A DNA stretch of 13,336 nucleotides from Thermoleophilia bacterium (GTDB taxonomy: Bacteria > Actinomycetota > Thermoleophilia > Gaiellales > SKUG01), in contig JAOPYW010000311.1 of the NCBI GenBank assembly GCA_025964405.1, forward strand, positions 1 to 13,336, in the 5' to 3' direction. Numbering within the stretch: the stretch's first letter is position 1; every line of letters begins with the position of its first letter. Under the pieces are notes generated by a model that did not search any database, was not told the origin of the DNA, and saw only the letters and a list, made by a program, of their open reading frames with translations. Positions 5,249 through 12,028 of the stretch are shown piece by piece. The position numbers and the translations under genes are program-made.

Positions 5249-7192
5249 TCACAGGCCGGCTGAGCCGTGGGTCATGGTCTCCCAAGCCATGTGCACGCCG
5301 GTTCCCATGGGTCGATGCGCAAGCACGAACTTGCGCAGCTGGGGCATCGATGCCCCTCGCTGTACGGCGAGCGCGGTGTATGCCATGTCTCCCGACAGGA
5401 CGTAGCCGGTGCCGCCGAGCTTGGGCGCCGCGATGCAAGGCCAGCCTGCGGCTGCAGGATTGTTCATGTAGGTGAAGTTGAACTCGTAGGCGGCCACCAT
5501 GCGAACCTTGTTCTCGGTGAACAGGTCGGTGCCCTGTATCGAAGCGGTCTCCGCGCCGTAGGTGAGTGCTGCAAGGCCGAAATTCATGTGGGAGGCGTCG
5601 CGGCACGTCTCGCCCTCCTGGCCGTTCACGAAGCTCCTGGTGCTCCAGCGTGAGAGGAGCTCGGTAGCCGAGAAGGTCGTGCCGGGTGGGGTCGCAGGGC
5701 GGCTCCCGTCGCTCGTCAGGTACAGCGACGACCTGAGGTTGGCACGCCAGTCGGCGAGGCCGTTGTCGTACACCGCGCGGTCGTTGAGGAACACTCCGAT
5801 TCCCATGGTTGCGTCCGCCATGGAGTAGACCCAGTTGACCGCCCCTGCCTTCCATCCATTGATCACGTTCGGGAGGAAGATCGTGCGGAGCATCCCTTCG
5901 AAGCGCGCGATGTCGGTGGCCTTCCAGCCACTGTTGGAGTACCGCATGATCTCCGCGGCCTTCGTGAAGAGCTCCGCGCTCCACGCCGTCACGAGTAGCC
6001 CATTGCCGTACTTGATCGGATCGAACGGGATGCTCCTCAGGTTGCTCGAACGGGTGTTGAGCATGAGGAGGGCGTGATCGCGATAGCGGACATCGCCCGT
6101 GTAGTACCAGAGCAGCGCATCGGTGTAGGCGACGGTCGCGTCGGCCTGGAGCTCCTCGCAGCCGATGTACGGCCCGTTGTCGGAGCCGTTGTCGCACAGC
6201 ACGTTGGCGTCCGTGTGGGGGGCCTGGCCCAGCGAGTTCGCGCTCTTGAGGCGTGCGAGCGCCGACTTCCACGGTTCGAGCGTGAGGCGTGCCTTCACGA
6301 AGTCGAGCTGCGCGCGACTGGTGACCACCCCCGGGTGCGTGAATCCGGTCGGGGTGGTCGTGGCGGCAGGGACCGTAGCCGTCACGGTACGTGTCGCGCC
6401 GACGTTGCCCGCTGCATCGATCGCACGCACGGCGTAGGTCGCTGTGGAGCCGGGAGCCTGATTCGCGCGAATGTACGTGAGCGCAGTGGTCGTGGCGCGG
6501 AGGGTCGCTCCCTCGAGGACCTGGTAGCCGGTGACGCCGACGTTGTCGGTTGCTGCCGACCAGTTCAGCGTGACGTCGTCGCCGCTGACGTTCGCCGTGA
6601 GCGTGCCGGGCGTCGTCGGTGGCGTGGTGTCGCTCGACGTCAGCACCAGCTGCGGTCGATTTGCTCCTTCGCGGGAATCGAACGCGGCGCCGTCGGTCGC
6701 ATCGCCCTTGAGGACGAACGAGTAGGTGCCTGGGGTCGAGGCAGCGGTGCCGAGGTCGTAGGACGCCCATCCGACCGGGAACGCCATCGTGTCAGCCAGG
6801 GCGGAACCGACTCCCCGGGGGCGGTTGTCCCAGTTCGTGGACGCCTCCGACCAAGGGGTCGCATCGGCGAAGTACACGCCGGGACCATCGACGGACCCGG
6901 ATCGAACGTACACACGCAACTTGACGTTCGTCACGGTGGTGGCGAGCGCGGGGACGACGAATCGCAGGATCGAGGTCTGGTCGACGTTGGTGTCACCACC
7001 GTCGGTGTGGAGCGTGTTGCTTGCACCACCGATGGCGGACGGCGCGGCCTGCTGCGCGAAGGTGTCAGCCGTCGGAGTGAGCGTGGTGGTCGCGGCCGAT
7101 GCAGTGCCGATGAAGGCGAGCGTCGAACAGATGCACGTCGTCAGGGCGAGCACCGCGAGACGAATGTGGGTGGTACGAGTGAGTACGAGCAC
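5249..7192 (-). CDS. Secreted DNRLRE + fibronectin-III + alginate-lyase-family protein
   Basis: A 647-residue exported protein. It has a signal peptide (Arg-containing n-region, hydrophobic core, likely cleavage after Ala-Ser-Ala at about 33). A DNRLRE carbohydrate-binding-like domain covers about 35-186, with ILRFVVPAL, VKLRVYV and TNWDNRP hallmarks. A fibronectin type III domain covers about 192-275 (SGDDVTLNWSAATDNVGVTGYQV). The catalytic alpha/alpha-toroid of the alginate lyase family covers about 283-647, with NWVYSMADATMGIGVFLNDRA from Asn453, the linker SDGSRP, and ETCRDASHMNFGLAAL around 528-543. It should bind and cleave a uronic-acid-containing polysaccharide outside the cell by beta-elimination. 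GTG at 7192 is preferred because AGGAG precedes it by six bases and the signal peptide then begins properly. An ATG at 7237 would add 15 residues (662 aa). Many relatives carry Tyr in the RDxxHxxYGL motif, whereas Phe538 is found here. The exact substrate is not inferable. Confidence 0.87.
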   Translation of the reverse strand: MLVLTRTTHIRLAVLALTTCICSTLAFIGTASAATTTLTPTADTFAQQAAPSAIGGASNTLHTDGGDTNVDQTSILRFVVPALATTVTNVKLRVYVRSGSVDGPGVYFADATPWSEASTNWDNRPRGVGSALADTMAFPVGWASYDLGTAASTPGTYSFVLKGDATDGAAFDSREGANRPQLVLTSSDTTPPTTPGTLTANVSGDDVTLNWSAATDNVGVTGYQVLEGATLRATTTALTYIRANQAPGSTATYAVRAIDAAGNVGATRTVTATVPAATTTPTGFTHPGVVTSRAQLDFVKARLTLEPWKSALARLKSANSLGQAPHTDANVLCDNGSDNGPYIGCEELQADATVAYTDALLWYYTGDVRYRDHALLMLNTRSSNLRSIPFDPIKYGNGLLVTAWSAELFTKAAEIMRYSNSGWKATDIARFEGMLRTIFLPNVINGWKAGAVNWVYSMADATMGIGVFLNDRAVYDNGLADWRANLRSSLYLTSDGSRPATPPGTTFSATELLSRWSTRSFVNGQEGETCRDASHMNFGLAALTYGAETASIQGTDLFTENKVRMVAAYEFNFTYMNNPAAAGWPCIAAPKLGGTGYVLSGDMAYTALAVQRGASMPQLRKFVLAHRPMGTGVHMAWETMTHGSAGL

Positions 7193-7198
7193 GCGACG

Positions 7199-7203
7199 CT
7201 CCT
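7199..7203 (-). promoter_or_regulatory. Ribosome binding site AGGAG deciding the lyase start
   Basis: On the minus strand AGGAG is followed by six bases (CGTCGC) and the GTG at 7192. No comparable site precedes the upstream ATG at 7237. Confidence 0.6.
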
Positions 7204-7236
7204 GGAGGATTCGTCGTGCTGGTGGCGGCCCGGCCA

Positions 7237-7253
7237 TCTCGCGACGCGAGATC
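7237..7253. promoter_or_regulatory. 17-bp inverted repeat (operator-like) in the divergent intergenic region
   Basis: ATCTCGCG-A-CGCGAGAT is a perfect 8-bp inverted repeat around one central base. It lies between the lyase start and the divergent 443-residue gene, as expected for a dimeric regulator site. As RNA the one-base loop would be strained, so a DNA-level role is more likely. If translation used the ATG at 7237, only the repeat's first base would be coding. Confidence 0.5.
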
Positions 7254-7293
7254 CGTGGCTTTGCGGCCCAGCCTCGCGACTGGTGTGCCGTTT

Positions 7294-7352
7294 CATTTGC
7301 ACAGGACTGGTCCTATCGGCCGCAACGGCAGGAAACCTGAGATCCATTTGCA
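7294..7352 (+). repeat. Pair of CATTTGCA direct repeats in the divergent intergenic region
   Basis: Identical 8-mers at 7294-7301 and 7345-7352 are 51 bases apart, close to five helical turns. An AGGAC-TG-GTCCT inverted repeat (7303-7314) follows the first copy. Their AT-leaning composition stands out from the surrounding GC-rich DNA. They may be regulator half-sites, but chance is possible. Confidence 0.3.
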
Positions 7353-7388
7353 GGATGCACGCGCTGTGCGACGAAGTCGTGAGCGCTC

Positions 7389-8720
7389 ATGGAATCACAT
7401 ACTCAGCTTCAGCTACCCATCCGCAATGCGGGCCTGTTCTCGGCGCTTCGGCGCTTCCTCCTCGAGGCGTTCGAGCTGCTGGCCGCAGATCGCGCCGCCG
7501 GAGCCGACCTGTCGTTCAGCGTCGCCGAACACCACAAGGTGCGTGACGACAAGCCGTTCTACGAATACCGCCCGATGACCGAGCGTTTCGTGGCGGAGCG
7601 GTTCGAGCGCATCTGGGAACTGCCCGCCGCCGACGACGCCGCCTGGACCGTGAGCAGCGACCCGGCCTGTTCCAACTTCCTGCGCGCCGGGCGCGCCGAC
7701 GGCGTGGCCGACCTGACCCTCGTCGCCAAGAGCGAGCTGCTCGGCCCGATGCTGGTGACGATGGCGGAGGCGAGCCCGACGTTCGAGCTCGACGAACCGC
7801 TCCTGCTCGAGCACTACCTGCGCTTCGAGAAGACCCTCTACGCGACGGCGCGCCGCTACGTGGCGATGGCGCCGCTCTGGGGCGTCCGCCTCATGTACGG
7901 CGACCTCGAACTTGCGCCGGGGGTCACGATGCGCACCGTGGATCCCGAGTGGTTCCGCATGGAGTGGCCCGAGGCGGCGCAACTCGACTGGGGCGACCAG
8001 GCGCAGCAGGGGCTGCCCGTCGTGGTGCTCCAGCTCGAACGCCAGGTGTCGGCCGACGAGGATGAGACCGCGATCGATCCGCTTCGCGCGATCGTCGACG
8101 TCACGAGTGCGGTGCGCGCGCTCGCGGGCGGCAGCATCACCGCCGGTCCGCTCGTGCTCGAGCGGTTCGACTGGCGTGGGCTCGCGCCGAAGCCGGTGCC
8201 GGCGATCGCCGCCCGTCGCTGCGGTTCGCTCCCGAGCCGCATCGACGCGACCGTGGCCGCCGCGCTTCCGACCGCCCTGCGGCGCCTGTCGAGCGATCCC
8301 GACGGCACGCTGGCGCGTGCGGTGGAGCGGTACCAGTTCGCCGCCACCGCGCACGGAATGTCGGCGCTGCGCGGGGTTTACGACATGCTCGTCGAGATCT
8401 ACGCGAGCGAACGCGAGGTCGGCAGCGCCGCCCTGCGTGCGGCTGTGACGCTCGCCGGCTCGCTGCCGGAGCGGCGCGCGCTGGTCGATGCGATGCACCA
8501 CGCGGCGCTCGTCATCCGTGAGGCGAAGCCGCCATCGGCCGACACCGTGCACACCACGCGCGTGCTCGCGAGCGCGCTCCGCGCGACCGTGGCTTCCGGT
8601 CTGACCGGCGAGCTGCCGGTGACGAGCCTGCAGGCCTACGCCGACGCAGTGCTCATCGGTGAGCGCGAGCGCGTGCAGCTCGGTGTCGCCGCGATGGCGC
8701 CCGAGGTGCACGGCTCCTGA
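7389..8720 (+). CDS. Conserved-looking hypothetical protein, possible Apea-like HEPN C-terminal domain
   Basis: A 443-residue cytoplasmic protein with no signal peptide or membrane span; I do not recognise the full-length family. The N-terminal two-thirds (1-300) mixes helices and strands and includes an RFEKTLYATARRYVAM helix at 145-160. Residues 306-405 are all helical. Their spacing (ERYQFAA, SALRGVYDMLVEIYASE, ALRAAVTLAGSLPERR, VIREA) follows the pattern of Apea-like HEPN domains. There, an ER...A helix, an ALExL helix, an LALRxAxLL helix and an ERR helix precede an Arg-Ser-x-Val-His-Gly motif. That final motif is degraded here to REAKPPSADTVH (377-388), so RNase activity is not expected from a canonical RxxxxH pair. 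The HEPN link is an inference from pattern. The gene is divergent from the lyase and convergent with the ArsA pair. The ATG at 7389 has no clear ribosome binding site. Confidence 0.88.
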   Translation: MESHTQLQLPIRNAGLFSALRRFLLEAFELLAADRAAGADLSFSVAEHHKVRDDKPFYEYRPMTERFVAERFERIWELPAADDAAWTVSSDPACSNFLRAGRADGVADLTLVAKSELLGPMLVTMAEASPTFELDEPLLLEHYLRFEKTLYATARRYVAMAPLWGVRLMYGDLELAPGVTMRTVDPEWFRMEWPEAAQLDWGDQAQQGLPVVVLQLERQVSADEDETAIDPLRAIVDVTSAVRALAGGSITAGPLVLERFDWRGLAPKPVPAIAARRCGSLPSRIDATVAAALPTALRRLSSDPDGTLARAVERYQFAATAHGMSALRGVYDMLVEIYASEREVGSAALRAAVTLAGSLPERRALVDAMHHAALVIREAKPPSADTVHTTRVLASALRATVASGLTGELPVTSLQAYADAVLIGERERVQLGVAAMAPEVHGS

Positions 8721-8727
8721 TCAGGAG
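8714..8727. other. 14-bp palindrome CTCCTGATCAGGAG spanning two abutting stop codons
   Basis: The plus-strand TGA (8718-8720) and the minus-strand TGA (read from 8721-8723) sit back to back at the centre of a perfect palindrome. The two convergent genes therefore share no intergenic DNA. With no loop it is a poor classical terminator. It may still matter for termination of both transcripts, since there is no other hairpin at this junction. Confidence 0.6.
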
Positions 8728-9863
8728 TAGAGCGGCGGCGCGAGGGTGCGCAGGCCGTCGAGGTCGTTGACCATGCGCGCGAGTCGTGGCACCGACACGG
8801 TCAGGGCATCGCCCGTGGCATCGGCCAGCTCGTCGAGCCGTACCTGATCACGCCCGGCGAGTGCGGCGTGGTCGACCTGCGCCGCGCCCAGCCGAGCCGC
8901 GAGCGATTCGTCGATGCCCTCGATCGCTTCGAGCGCTTCGAGGGACGAGAGCGTGTCGGGCGCGTCGGGCTCCACCCGATTGACGATGGTGCCCACGAAC
9001 CGGAACCGGCGCGCCTCGAGCAGCTCCCAGAAGTTGACGGCCTCGTTGACGCTCTCGCGCTCGGGGCTCGTGACCGCGAGGAAACCGGTCGCCTCGTCGG
9101 CGAACATGCGCTCGACGACCTTGAAGCGGTCTGACACCACCCCGTAGATGCCCTGCAGTGATTCGAGGAACTCGCTCGTGTCACGCAGCATCTCGGCGCC
9201 GGTGATGCGCTGGAGCACGTTCATGATCGGGCCGTTGGAGCCACCGAGGGCCTTGAGGCCGATGCGACCGACCTTGGCGCTCGGGCGCAGGAACCAGCGG
9301 AGCGAACGGCCCTCGAGGAACCGCAGCATGCGCTTGGGAGATTCGAGCAGCTCACGCGCGTGGGAAGCTGGAGGGGTGTCGACGACGATCAGGTCGTACT
9401 TGCCGCCACGGTCGAGCTCGTAGAGGCGCTCGAGCGCCATGTACTCCTGGATGCCCGTGCTCGCGCCCGAGATCTGCTGGTAGATGCGGTTGCCGAGGAT
9501 GCGTTCGCGCTCGGCGTCGGTGGTCGACGTCTCGGTCACCAGGCGGTCGAAGGCGGTCTTCGGGTCGAGCATGAGCGCGTGGAGCGAGCCACCGGCCTCC
9601 GCCCCGTCGGGCAAGGTCACGGGACGCTCGCGGTCCTCGAGCTTGTCGAGGCCCATGGCTTGGGCGAGCCGTCGCGCCGGATCGATCGTGAGCACGCACA
9701 CGCGGCGTCCGCGCATGGCCTCGTCTAGGGCGATGGCGGCGGCGATGCTCGTCTTGCCGACCCCGCCGCTGCCGCACACGAGCAGCACGCGCACGGATGC
9801 GAGGCGGTCGCCGAGGCGGTGCTGGACGTCGTTGCGGCGCGCCTTCGGGCTGCTGCGGCTCAC
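8721..9863 (-). CDS. ArsA/Get3-family ATPase, second of a pair (Rv3680-like)
   Basis: A 380-residue P-loop ATPase of the ArsA/Get3 family. The P-loop reads GSGGVGKT at 31-38: Lys37 is kept, but the signature lysine at the second position is replaced by Ser32. Switch I is TIDPARRLAQ with Asp61, equivalent to the catalytic Asp of Get3. Switch II is VDTPPASHAREL with Asp162. These features match the longer member of the actinobacterial pair typified by M. tuberculosis Rv3680. Despite database names, these pairs are not accompanied by an arsenite pump, and none is present here. The GTG start at 9863 overlaps the stop of the partner gene by four bases (GTGA), so the two should be translated together and form a complex. 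A GTG is the only start fitting this overlap. Confidence 0.95.
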   Translation of the reverse strand: MSRSSPKARRNDVQHRLGDRLASVRVLLVCGSGGVGKTSIAAAIALDEAMRGRRVCVLTIDPARRLAQAMGLDKLEDRERPVTLPDGAEAGGSLHALMLDPKTAFDRLVTETSTTDAERERILGNRIYQQISGASTGIQEYMALERLYELDRGGKYDLIVVDTPPASHARELLESPKRMLRFLEGRSLRWFLRPSAKVGRIGLKALGGSNGPIMNVLQRITGAEMLRDTSEFLESLQGIYGVVSDRFKVVERMFADEATGFLAVTSPERESVNEAVNFWELLEARRFRFVGTIVNRVEPDAPDTLSSLEALEAIEGIDESLAARLGAAQVDHAALAGRDQVRLDELADATGDALTVSVPRLARMVNDLDGLRTLAPPLYS

Positions 9864-10927
9864 GTCGGGTCCTCCTCGAATGAAGCGGCATGCACGGCTG
9901 CTGCCGCGGCCGGGCCGTCGGTCGCGCCGGCGAGCTGCTCGAGCAGCACCTCCTGCCCGGCCGACGTCAGCCAGCGGGCGAGCGAGGCGACGTGCTCGCG
10001 TTCGAGCTGCGCACTGAACATCCAGGGGAGCAGGGCCGCCTCGTCCGCACCGAGGCCGGCATCGAGGCGTTCGCGCTCCTCGGCCTGGTCGGTGCTGCGC
10101 GTGTGCTCCCAGACGGCCGTCTCGAGCGCATGCGTCGCAGCCTCGTCGAGCGATCCGTCGGCCGCCTCGAGGGCCGTGCGCACGCGATCGATCTCCTCAG
10201 GCGCGAAGCGGTCGATGAGGAGGCCGTTGAGCACGGTGGCCGCGACGTCGATGCCCTGCTCCTCGAGCTGCTCGCGCAGCTCGAGCGTCTCCGTCACGGG
10301 GAGCTCCTCGGGCAGTGCCACGAGCACGACGCCGACGCGCTCCGGGTCGCGCGTGAAGGCGTCGACGCGCTTGGCCTCGGCCGAGATCGGGCCGACGGGG
10401 AACATGCGCGCGATGACACCCGCCATGTTGAGCAGGCCGAGGCCGTGCCCCGTCGCGGGGGAGTCGACGATGATCGCATCCCAGCGCGGCTGGCCGCGCT
10501 CGTCGACCTCCGTCGCGAGCGACCAGAGCTTGCCGAGGATCAGCAGGTCACGAAAGCCCGGAGCCGCTTGGGCGAACTGGTCGATGATCGGGTTCGAGAC
10601 GAGCCGGTCGGCGACGAGCTTCACCTTGATGCGCATGCGCGCATATTCCTTGAGCGCGTCGAGCAGCGTGATGCGCATCGCGGCGAGGTGTTCGCCGAGC
10701 GGCACGGGTTCGTACCCGATGCGCTTGCCGGAGATCGTGGCTGCGGCGCTCGCGTGCCCCTCGATCTCGACGATGAGGGTTCGCGCCCCGGCGTCGCGCC
10801 ACGCGAGCGCCAGCGCGGCGGTCACGGTCGACTTGCCGACGCCGCCCTTGCCCGTCACGAAGACCGTGCGCGGAGTGAGCCCGAGCGGCAGGGCGTCGGC
10901 ATCGAACGTGGGGCGGCGAGAAGCCAT
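9860..10927 (-). CDS. ArsA/Get3-family ATPase, first of a pair (Rv3679-like)
   Basis: A 355-residue P-loop ATPase with a complete deviant Walker A, GKGGVGKS at 26-33, including signature Lys27 and Lys32. At switch I, where the family normally has Asp-Pro-Ala, it has VEIEGHAS (53-60), so the catalytic Asp appears replaced by Glu. Switch II is VDSPATGHG with Asp155. The VE(I/V)EG replacement is also how I recall the Rv3679 member of the mycobacterial pair, supporting orthology. No membrane segment is present. It is the first gene of the two-gene operon. The ATG is placed by TAGGCT six bases upstream, and the gap to the permease gene is only 27 bases. Confidence 0.95.
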   Translation of the reverse strand: MASRRPTFDADALPLGLTPRTVFVTGKGGVGKSTVTAALALAWRDAGARTLIVEIEGHASAAATISGKRIGYEPVPLGEHLAAMRITLLDALKEYARMRIKVKLVADRLVSNPIIDQFAQAAPGFRDLLILGKLWSLATEVDERGQPRWDAIIVDSPATGHGLGLLNMAGVIARMFPVGPISAEAKRVDAFTRDPERVGVVLVALPEELPVTETLELREQLEEQGIDVAATVLNGLLIDRFAPEEIDRVRTALEAADGSLDEAATHALETAVWEHTRSTDQAEERERLDAGLGADEAALLPWMFSAQLEREHVASLARWLTSAGQEVLLEQLAGATDGPAAAAAVHAASFEEDPT

Positions 10928-10933
10928 GGGGGG

Positions 10934-10939
10934 AGCCTA
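10934..10939 (-). promoter_or_regulatory. -10 element TAGGCT for leaderless ArsA-pair transcript
   Basis: On the minus strand TAGGCT is followed by six C residues and the ATG at 10927. Any -35 contact would fall within the end of the permease gene; no TTG-type box is visible there. This suggests the ArsA pair has its own promoter even though it follows the ABC operon closely. Confidence 0.55.
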
Positions 10940-10954
10940 TCCGAGCACGGCGGA

Positions 10955-12028
10955 TCAGGCCGATCGACGATCGAGCAACCAGCGCAGCAGCGCGAATCCC
11001 GCGATCAGCCACGCCGCGATCACGAGCAACGGGACGAGCACGGGCTGGTCGACGGCAGGGTTCGCCGATTGCGCCATGAGCTGGGCTGCGGCGCCCGTCG
11101 GCAGGGCTTGCCCGACGGTGCGCCACGGCTGGTCATCACCGAGCACGAAGAAGACGGGGATCAGCACCGGAGTGAGCACGACGCCAGCCCAGGTGTTGAT
11201 TCGACCCGAGTCGCCGAGCGCGAGACCGAACGCCAGGCCGAACCCGGCGAGCGCGATCGACAGGGCAAGCGCCGCCGCGGCGTATCCGACCACGCTGTGC
11301 AGGTCGGTGGGCGATGCCGCGAGGGTGATGCCGATGGCCACCGCGCAGTAGGTCATGCCGACCGCGAGCTTGGCGACGATGATCTCCGCTCCGGTTGCGA
11401 CCAGCTGCAGCGCCTCCAGGGTTCCGAGCGCGACCTCCTCCACCAGCAGTACGGGGATCACGAGGAGGCCGATGAATCCGGCGAGCATGACGATGGAGAA
11501 GATGCCGAGGGCCGTCGCCAGGCCGAGCACTTCGAACGCATCGTTCGGGGCGTCGCCGACCAACGTCGTGTCGAGGTCGAGGGCGAACGGGCGGTCGTCG
11601 GCGCGTGCGGCTACCTGGGCCACGGCCGCGGCGGCCAGGTCGGCGCCCGAGGAGGAGTCGCGTGGCACGAACAGCTCCCCCGAAGCTGAACCGGCAGCCA
11701 CCCGCCTGTCGACATCGGCGGGCAGCGACAGGCCGATGGTGTCGGGATCGTCGCGTGCCGCGCGGTCGGCAGCACGTGCCGAGGTGACCGGGGTGACGGT
11801 GAGGTCGACCGTTCGCTGCACGGCGCTCCGCACCTGTTCGACCACCTGTGACGACCGTGGGCCGTGCAGGGCGAGCGTGACCGGCACCCGTTCGTTCGGG
11901 TCGGGAACCGACACGGCGTAGAAGATCGCGAGCGCGACCGGGATGATGATCGCCACGAGGATGCGGCCGTCGCGGATCGCGTCGACCAGGTCGCGGCGAT
12001 AGAGGGTGCGGATGCGCCGGAGGTTCAC
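10955..12028 (-). CDS. ABC-2 type transporter permease
   Basis: A 357-residue membrane protein. The layout is a short cytoplasmic N terminus and a first span at about 22-41 (RILVAIIIPVALAIFYAVSV). A large external domain at 43-165 follows, then five further spans at about 168-196, 216-238, 246-271, 278-297 and 329-351. This matches ABC-2/NatB-type exporters with a big loop after the first helix. A VEEVALGTLEAL segment at 196-207 matches the E-x-x-x-G-T/S-x-E cytoplasmic coupling motif of this class. It should pair with the ATPase encoded immediately upstream, whose stop overlaps its GTG start by four bases (GTGA, 12025-12028). The cargo is unknown; lipids, antibiotics, peptides or ions are all possible for this class. 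Confidence 0.93.
   Translation of the reverse strand: MNLRRIRTLYRRDLVDAIRDGRILVAIIIPVALAIFYAVSVPDPNERVPVTLALHGPRSSQVVEQVRSAVQRTVDLTVTPVTSARAADRAARDDPDTIGLSLPADVDRRVAAGSASGELFVPRDSSSGADLAAAAVAQVAARADDRPFALDLDTTLVGDAPNDAFEVLGLATALGIFSIVMLAGFIGLLVIPVLLVEEVALGTLEALQLVATGAEIIVAKLAVGMTYCAVAIGITLAASPTDLHSVVGYAAAALALSIALAGFGLAFGLALGDSGRINTWAGVVLTPVLIPVFFVLGDDQPWRTVGQALPTGAAAQLMAQSANPAVDQPVLVPLLVIAAWLIAGFALLRWLLDRRSA

Larger units (their letters stand above)
7193..7388. other. Divergent intergenic region between the lyase gene and the 443-residue gene
   Basis: The 196 bases hold the lyase ribosome binding site, the 17-bp inverted repeat at 7237-7253, and two CATTTGCA copies. No clear -10/-35 pair is visible for either gene. 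The right half (about 7291-7360) is less GC-rich than its surroundings. Confidence 0.5.

Noticed and set aside
8721..10927. Interpretation of the ArsA pair as an arsenic resistance operon
   Set aside because: No arsB, arsC, arsD or arsR-like gene is present, and the motifs match the actinobacterial paired ATPases instead.
9819..11689. Two long plus-strand frames opposite the ArsA pair and permease
   Set aside because: Ser/Arg-rich and Arg/Asp/Glu-rich translations antisense to well-supported genes with Walker motifs and membrane spans.
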